Below, in pieces: positions 61,788 through 64,000 of a DNA stretch of 64,000 nucleotides (its first letter is position 1; every line of letters begins with the position of its first letter). This DNA is from Mesorhizobium sp. Lineage in GTDB: Bacteria > Pseudomonadota > Alphaproteobacteria > Rhizobiales > Rhizobiaceae. Position numbers and translations under genes: made by a program. The DNA lies in the NCBI GenBank assembly GCA_004020545.1, contig SAQE01000020.1:1-64000 (forward strand). Direction: 5' to 3'. The notes under the pieces are model-generated. The model was not told the DNA's origin. It made no database searches and saw only the letters and a program-made list of their open reading frames with translations.

Positions 61788-61839
61788 AGAGCAATTCCAG
61801 GAAAAGTGTGAAACGGTTTTCCGTCCGGAATTGCTCTAA
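61788..61839. repeat. RIME-like repeat, single-palindrome copy 5
   Basis: Only one half of the element: AGAGCAATTCC ... GGAATTGCTCT, 11-bp perfect arms with the GTGTGAAACGGTTTTCCGTC core. It lies between convergent genes, ends the LuxR-type gene (TAG at 61836-61838) and could act as a transcription terminator. Confidence 0.85.
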
Positions 61840-62534
61840 GGCAACACCGAAATTCGCCCTAGAAGAGCGACCAGCTCCGCCTGGCGCTTCGTGTCCGTTT
61901 TCGCGAAGAGCGATGCAAGCTGGGTGCGGATTGTCGTCCGGCTAAGCTGACAATGCTCGGCGATTTCCAGGGGAGCATCGCCTTTCGCCAAGCGCAATGC
62001 CAGATGCGTTTCGGCACCGGTCAAGCCGAACATTTTCTGCAGCGTTTGAGGGTTAGGCCCGGATCTCGGCTGGCGGTCGAGGAGAGCGAGGATGATCGAC
62101 CTGTCGGGAGTGACGATCCCTTCTTCGTTGAGGATGACCGGCCGGTCTCCGGCGCTGCGGATCACGATCCAGGACAGTGTTCCGGGCGTAAAATGAGCGG
62201 GGACGCTGGCGATCAAACTCCTCAGCGCCGCGGCTAGATCGCTGTGCGGACCCGGGGAATTTCCATAGCTGTCAAGAATGATTTCGGCGGCTGCGTTCCA
62301 TTTGAGAACCCTCTTCGACTCGCTTAACACAAGCCAGCCACAGCCTATGCGCTCGAGCATGCCGGTTATCGAATCGAGCCCCGGCCGCTCGCACCTGCTT
62401 ACCGGAACCGGCCTGACCTTGCGGTCAGAGCCTCGAGCATAGACCGAGGTCTTTGGCCTGCCGCCAAAGCCTGCCTCCAACATGCTGTGTTGCGCGCTGT
62501 ATCGCGTGTCGTTCTGCCCATCGACCAGGTTCAT
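61836..62534 (-). CDS. LuxR-type transcriptional regulator with PAS-like sensor half
   Basis: 232 residues. The C-terminal 60 residues are a GerE/LuxR HTH (GLTGAETHLALRLAKGD, IAEHCQLSRTTIRTQLASLFAKTDTKRQAELVALL). The middle (about 60-150) resembles a PAS-like sensor (GWLVLSESKRVLKWNAAAEIIL). There is no receiver Asp motif. ATG 62534 with GGGGG upstream. It lies beside the exopolysaccharide genes and is a candidate reader of the TCATTC-N4-GAATGA palindromes, as inference only. Confidence 0.82.
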   Translation of the reverse strand: MNLVDGQNDTRYSAQHSMLEAGFGGRPKTSVYARGSDRKVRPVPVSRCERPGLDSITGMLERIGCGWLVLSESKRVLKWNAAAEIILDSYGNSPGPHSDLAAALRSLIASVPAHFTPGTLSWIVIRSAGDRPVILNEEGIVTPDRSIILALLDRQPRSGPNPQTLQKMFGLTGAETHLALRLAKGDAPLEIAEHCQLSRTTIRTQLASLFAKTDTKRQAELVALLGRISVLP

Positions 62535-62742
62535 TGACTACCCCCATCGCCCATCGCCGCTATCGGTGCCCTGACGCCAGGTCGCTGCTTCGACACAAAT
62601 GCGTCTTGACGATCGATAGCCGGAAGGTTTGGCTGCTGATTCTCAATAGGCCGGGACGTTGGAGTGTGAAAGCGGGCAGACGTACTAGATTGCGCGTTCG
62701 ACGGTCTAAGCTCGACGGGTTAAGCCGAAAGTTGTAGTTAGG

Positions 62743-64000
62743 TTGGATGAGGTTGCTGAAAGAGGTCTAGTCCTGTCGCGAACTCATCTAGCGTCGACGG
62801 CCATACTGATCGCTACATTGCTCTTCGAGGCAAGGGTTTCCCTTACTGGTGCCACTGACCCAGGTTTTCTCGAATTCATCCCGGCGATCGTTATCATTGC
62901 CTTCCTTGAGAACCGCTGGCTTGCGATCGCATCGACCCTTGTGATGGCGGCTGCCGGCTTGGGTGCCCGGATCGTCATCAATGGCCAGGCTTTTGCCGAT
63001 GAATGGGTACGCGCCATCCTGCTTTTGCTTGCCGGCGGGATGATTGCCTTTCTTTTCGACCGTTCGAGGCAAAGCTTACGTGCGTCGCTGGACGTCAAGC
63101 TCGCAGCCGTCGAGGCTGCCGAGTCGCGTTACCGCCGGGTTTTTGAGCGAGCCGCCATGGGCTTTGCCACCGCCAACGACAAAGGTGAATTGCTGCGATC
63201 GAACAGGCGCCTCGGTGCCTTGCTGGGCTATCCCGAAGATGACCTTGTTGGCCGGCATATGGATACGTTTGTCCATCCGGACGATCGTGACTTGTTCAAA
63301 AAGTCGCTGGCAGGGTTGAGTGCCGAGACGCCGTCGTCCGGCTCAGAAATGCGCCTGATCAGAAAGGATGGCAGCACGTTCTGGGCCCGGCTCACGCTTT
63401 CTTTGTCCGCGCCGGACACGTCGCCGCTCGATAGTCTGTTCATGGTCGTCGACGACATTACGGAACAACGATCCGCTCGCGAAGCGCTTGTGGCTCAGAG
63501 GGAGTGGCTGGACCTCGCGCTATCTGCCGGCAGGCTTGGTATGTGGCGAATAGAGTATGACGAAAAGGTCATCTCGGGCTCAAACAAATTTTGGGAGATT
63601 TTAGGGCTGCAGCCGGCTGCGCTTCGTCCCTTGGGAGATATGTCGGCAATCGTACACCAAGCGGACTGGGCGAAACTCGCATCGCCTCCAAGGAAGGATC
63701 GTCCTGGGGGCAACTATGACGTGGAGGTCCGTATCAAGCGGCCAGACGGCCAAATTCGTTGGATCGCCTTGCGGGGACGCGAGGAAAACCAGAACGGCCG
63801 CAATCAACGGACTGGCATCGCAGCGGATTTGACCGAGCGACGGCAAACGACGCTGTTGCGTGCGGCGATAAGAAAGCAAGAAGGGCTGATGCTCGAACAG
63901 CGCCATAGGTCCAGCAACTTGTTTGCTGTCATCACGGCCGTAGTGAAGATGGTCAATGCGCCGGACGGCAACCTCGTCAAATTCAAGGAAACGCTCATCG
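62743..64000 (+). CDS. Membrane PAS-domain sensor histidine kinase, HWE/HisKA_2 type (3' end outside window)
   Basis: An open frame runs from about 62743 (TTG) to the window end. The N-terminus has about four hydrophobic helices (to about 63057). Two PAS domains follow: RVFERAAMGFATANDKGELL ... GRHMDTFVHPDDRD ... MVVDDITEQR, and LALSAGRLGMWRIEYDE ... IRWIALRGR. At 63890-63960 the phosphoacceptor region EQRHRSSNLFAVITAVV places the H-box. It has no clear ribosome site, so the start is uncertain. Divergent from the LuxR-type gene, it may form a signalling pair with it or a partner beyond the window. Confidence 0.75.
   Translation, partial: MDEVAERGLVLSRTHLASTAILIATLLFEARVSLTGATDPGFLEFIPAIVIIAFLENRWLAIASTLVMAAAGLGARIVINGQAFADEWVRAILLLLAGGMIAFLFDRSRQSLRASLDVKLAAVEAAESRYRRVFERAAMGFATANDKGELLRSNRRLGALLGYPEDDLVGRHMDTFVHPDDRDLFKKSLAGLSAETPSSGSEMRLIRKDGSTFWARLTLSLSAPDTSPLDSLFMVVDDITEQRSAREALVAQREWLDLALSAGRLGMWRIEYDEKVISGSNKFWEILGLQPAALRPLGDMSAIVHQADWAKLASPPRKDRPGGNYDVEVRIKRPDGQIRWIALRGREENQNGRNQRTGIAADLTERRQTTLLRAAIRKQEGLMLEQRHRSSNLFAVITAVVKMVNAPDGNLVKFKETLI

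Noticed and set aside
62784-63098. Minus-strand ORFs over the sensor kinase N-terminus
   Set aside because: The plus frame is open to the window end and carries PAS and H-box motifs; the minus frames do not.

Overview
The window looks like a chromosomal segment of a high-GC alphaproteobacterium of the Rhizobiales, probably Mesorhizobium/Phyllobacteriaceae-like. The reasons are rhizobial-type mosaic palindromic repeats (RIME-like), a NarK1-NarK2 fusion, an FtrABCD-type iron system, a PrsDE-like type I secretion pair and Crp/Fnr regulators of the NnrR and NarR types. This assignment is inference; no rRNA or marker gene is present.

Layout. 26-3656: accessory genes (CelD-like acetyltransferase, secreted transglutaminase-like cysteine protease, Gly/Ser-rich secreted protein, small ORFs) separated by repeats. 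4030-8107: NnrR-type regulator and an uncharacterised operon (46-aa membrane peptide, polytopic His-containing membrane protein, double DUF2249 protein, DUF59/SufT-like protein), plus a separate DUF2249 gene with a Cys-rich tail. 8581-12151: three-subunit molybdenum hydroxylase of the xanthine dehydrogenase family. 12290-18002: mog/moaB and ubiV-ubiU-ubiT (oxygen-independent ubiquinone synthesis) with a DUF6455 gene, divergent from ubiD-like and ubiX-like genes. 18050-19883: unknown gene and nnrS. 19885-23198: ftrDCBA, with ftrB frameshifted. 23406-25398: TehA-like transporter and narR-like regulator. 25564-36844: narKGHJI-ppiC-orf-DUF2478. 36965-42822: small membrane ORF and norEF, norCBQD. 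42857-44209: hemN. 44350-49350: type I secretion pair and a divergent RTX-type substrate. 49834-61779: exopolysaccharide cluster (GT4, Wzy-like, AsnB, Wzc-like, methyltransferase, P-loop kinase, flippase, GT2). 61836-64000: LuxR-type regulator and a truncated PAS/HWE-type sensor kinase.

How it fits together. From 4 to 44 kb the window is a denitrification island: nitrate import and reduction, NO reduction, NO-responsive membrane proteins, anaerobic quinone and heme synthesis and Mo-cofactor functions. Eight near-identical 16-bp palindromes (TTTGCG-N4-CGCAAA) lie before or between these units, including ubi, ftr, hemN and nor, and probably bind the NnrR-like protein encoded at 6817-7521. The narK promoter instead has a canonical FNR box. 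No nirK/nirS or nos genes are seen here.

The least explained parts are the 4.2-6.7 kb operon, a 51-aa membrane ORF divergent from norE, RIME-like repeats whose edges supply stop codons to neighbouring genes, and a repeated TCATTC-N4-GAATGA palindrome plus a wzc 3'-end remnant in the exopolysaccharide region.
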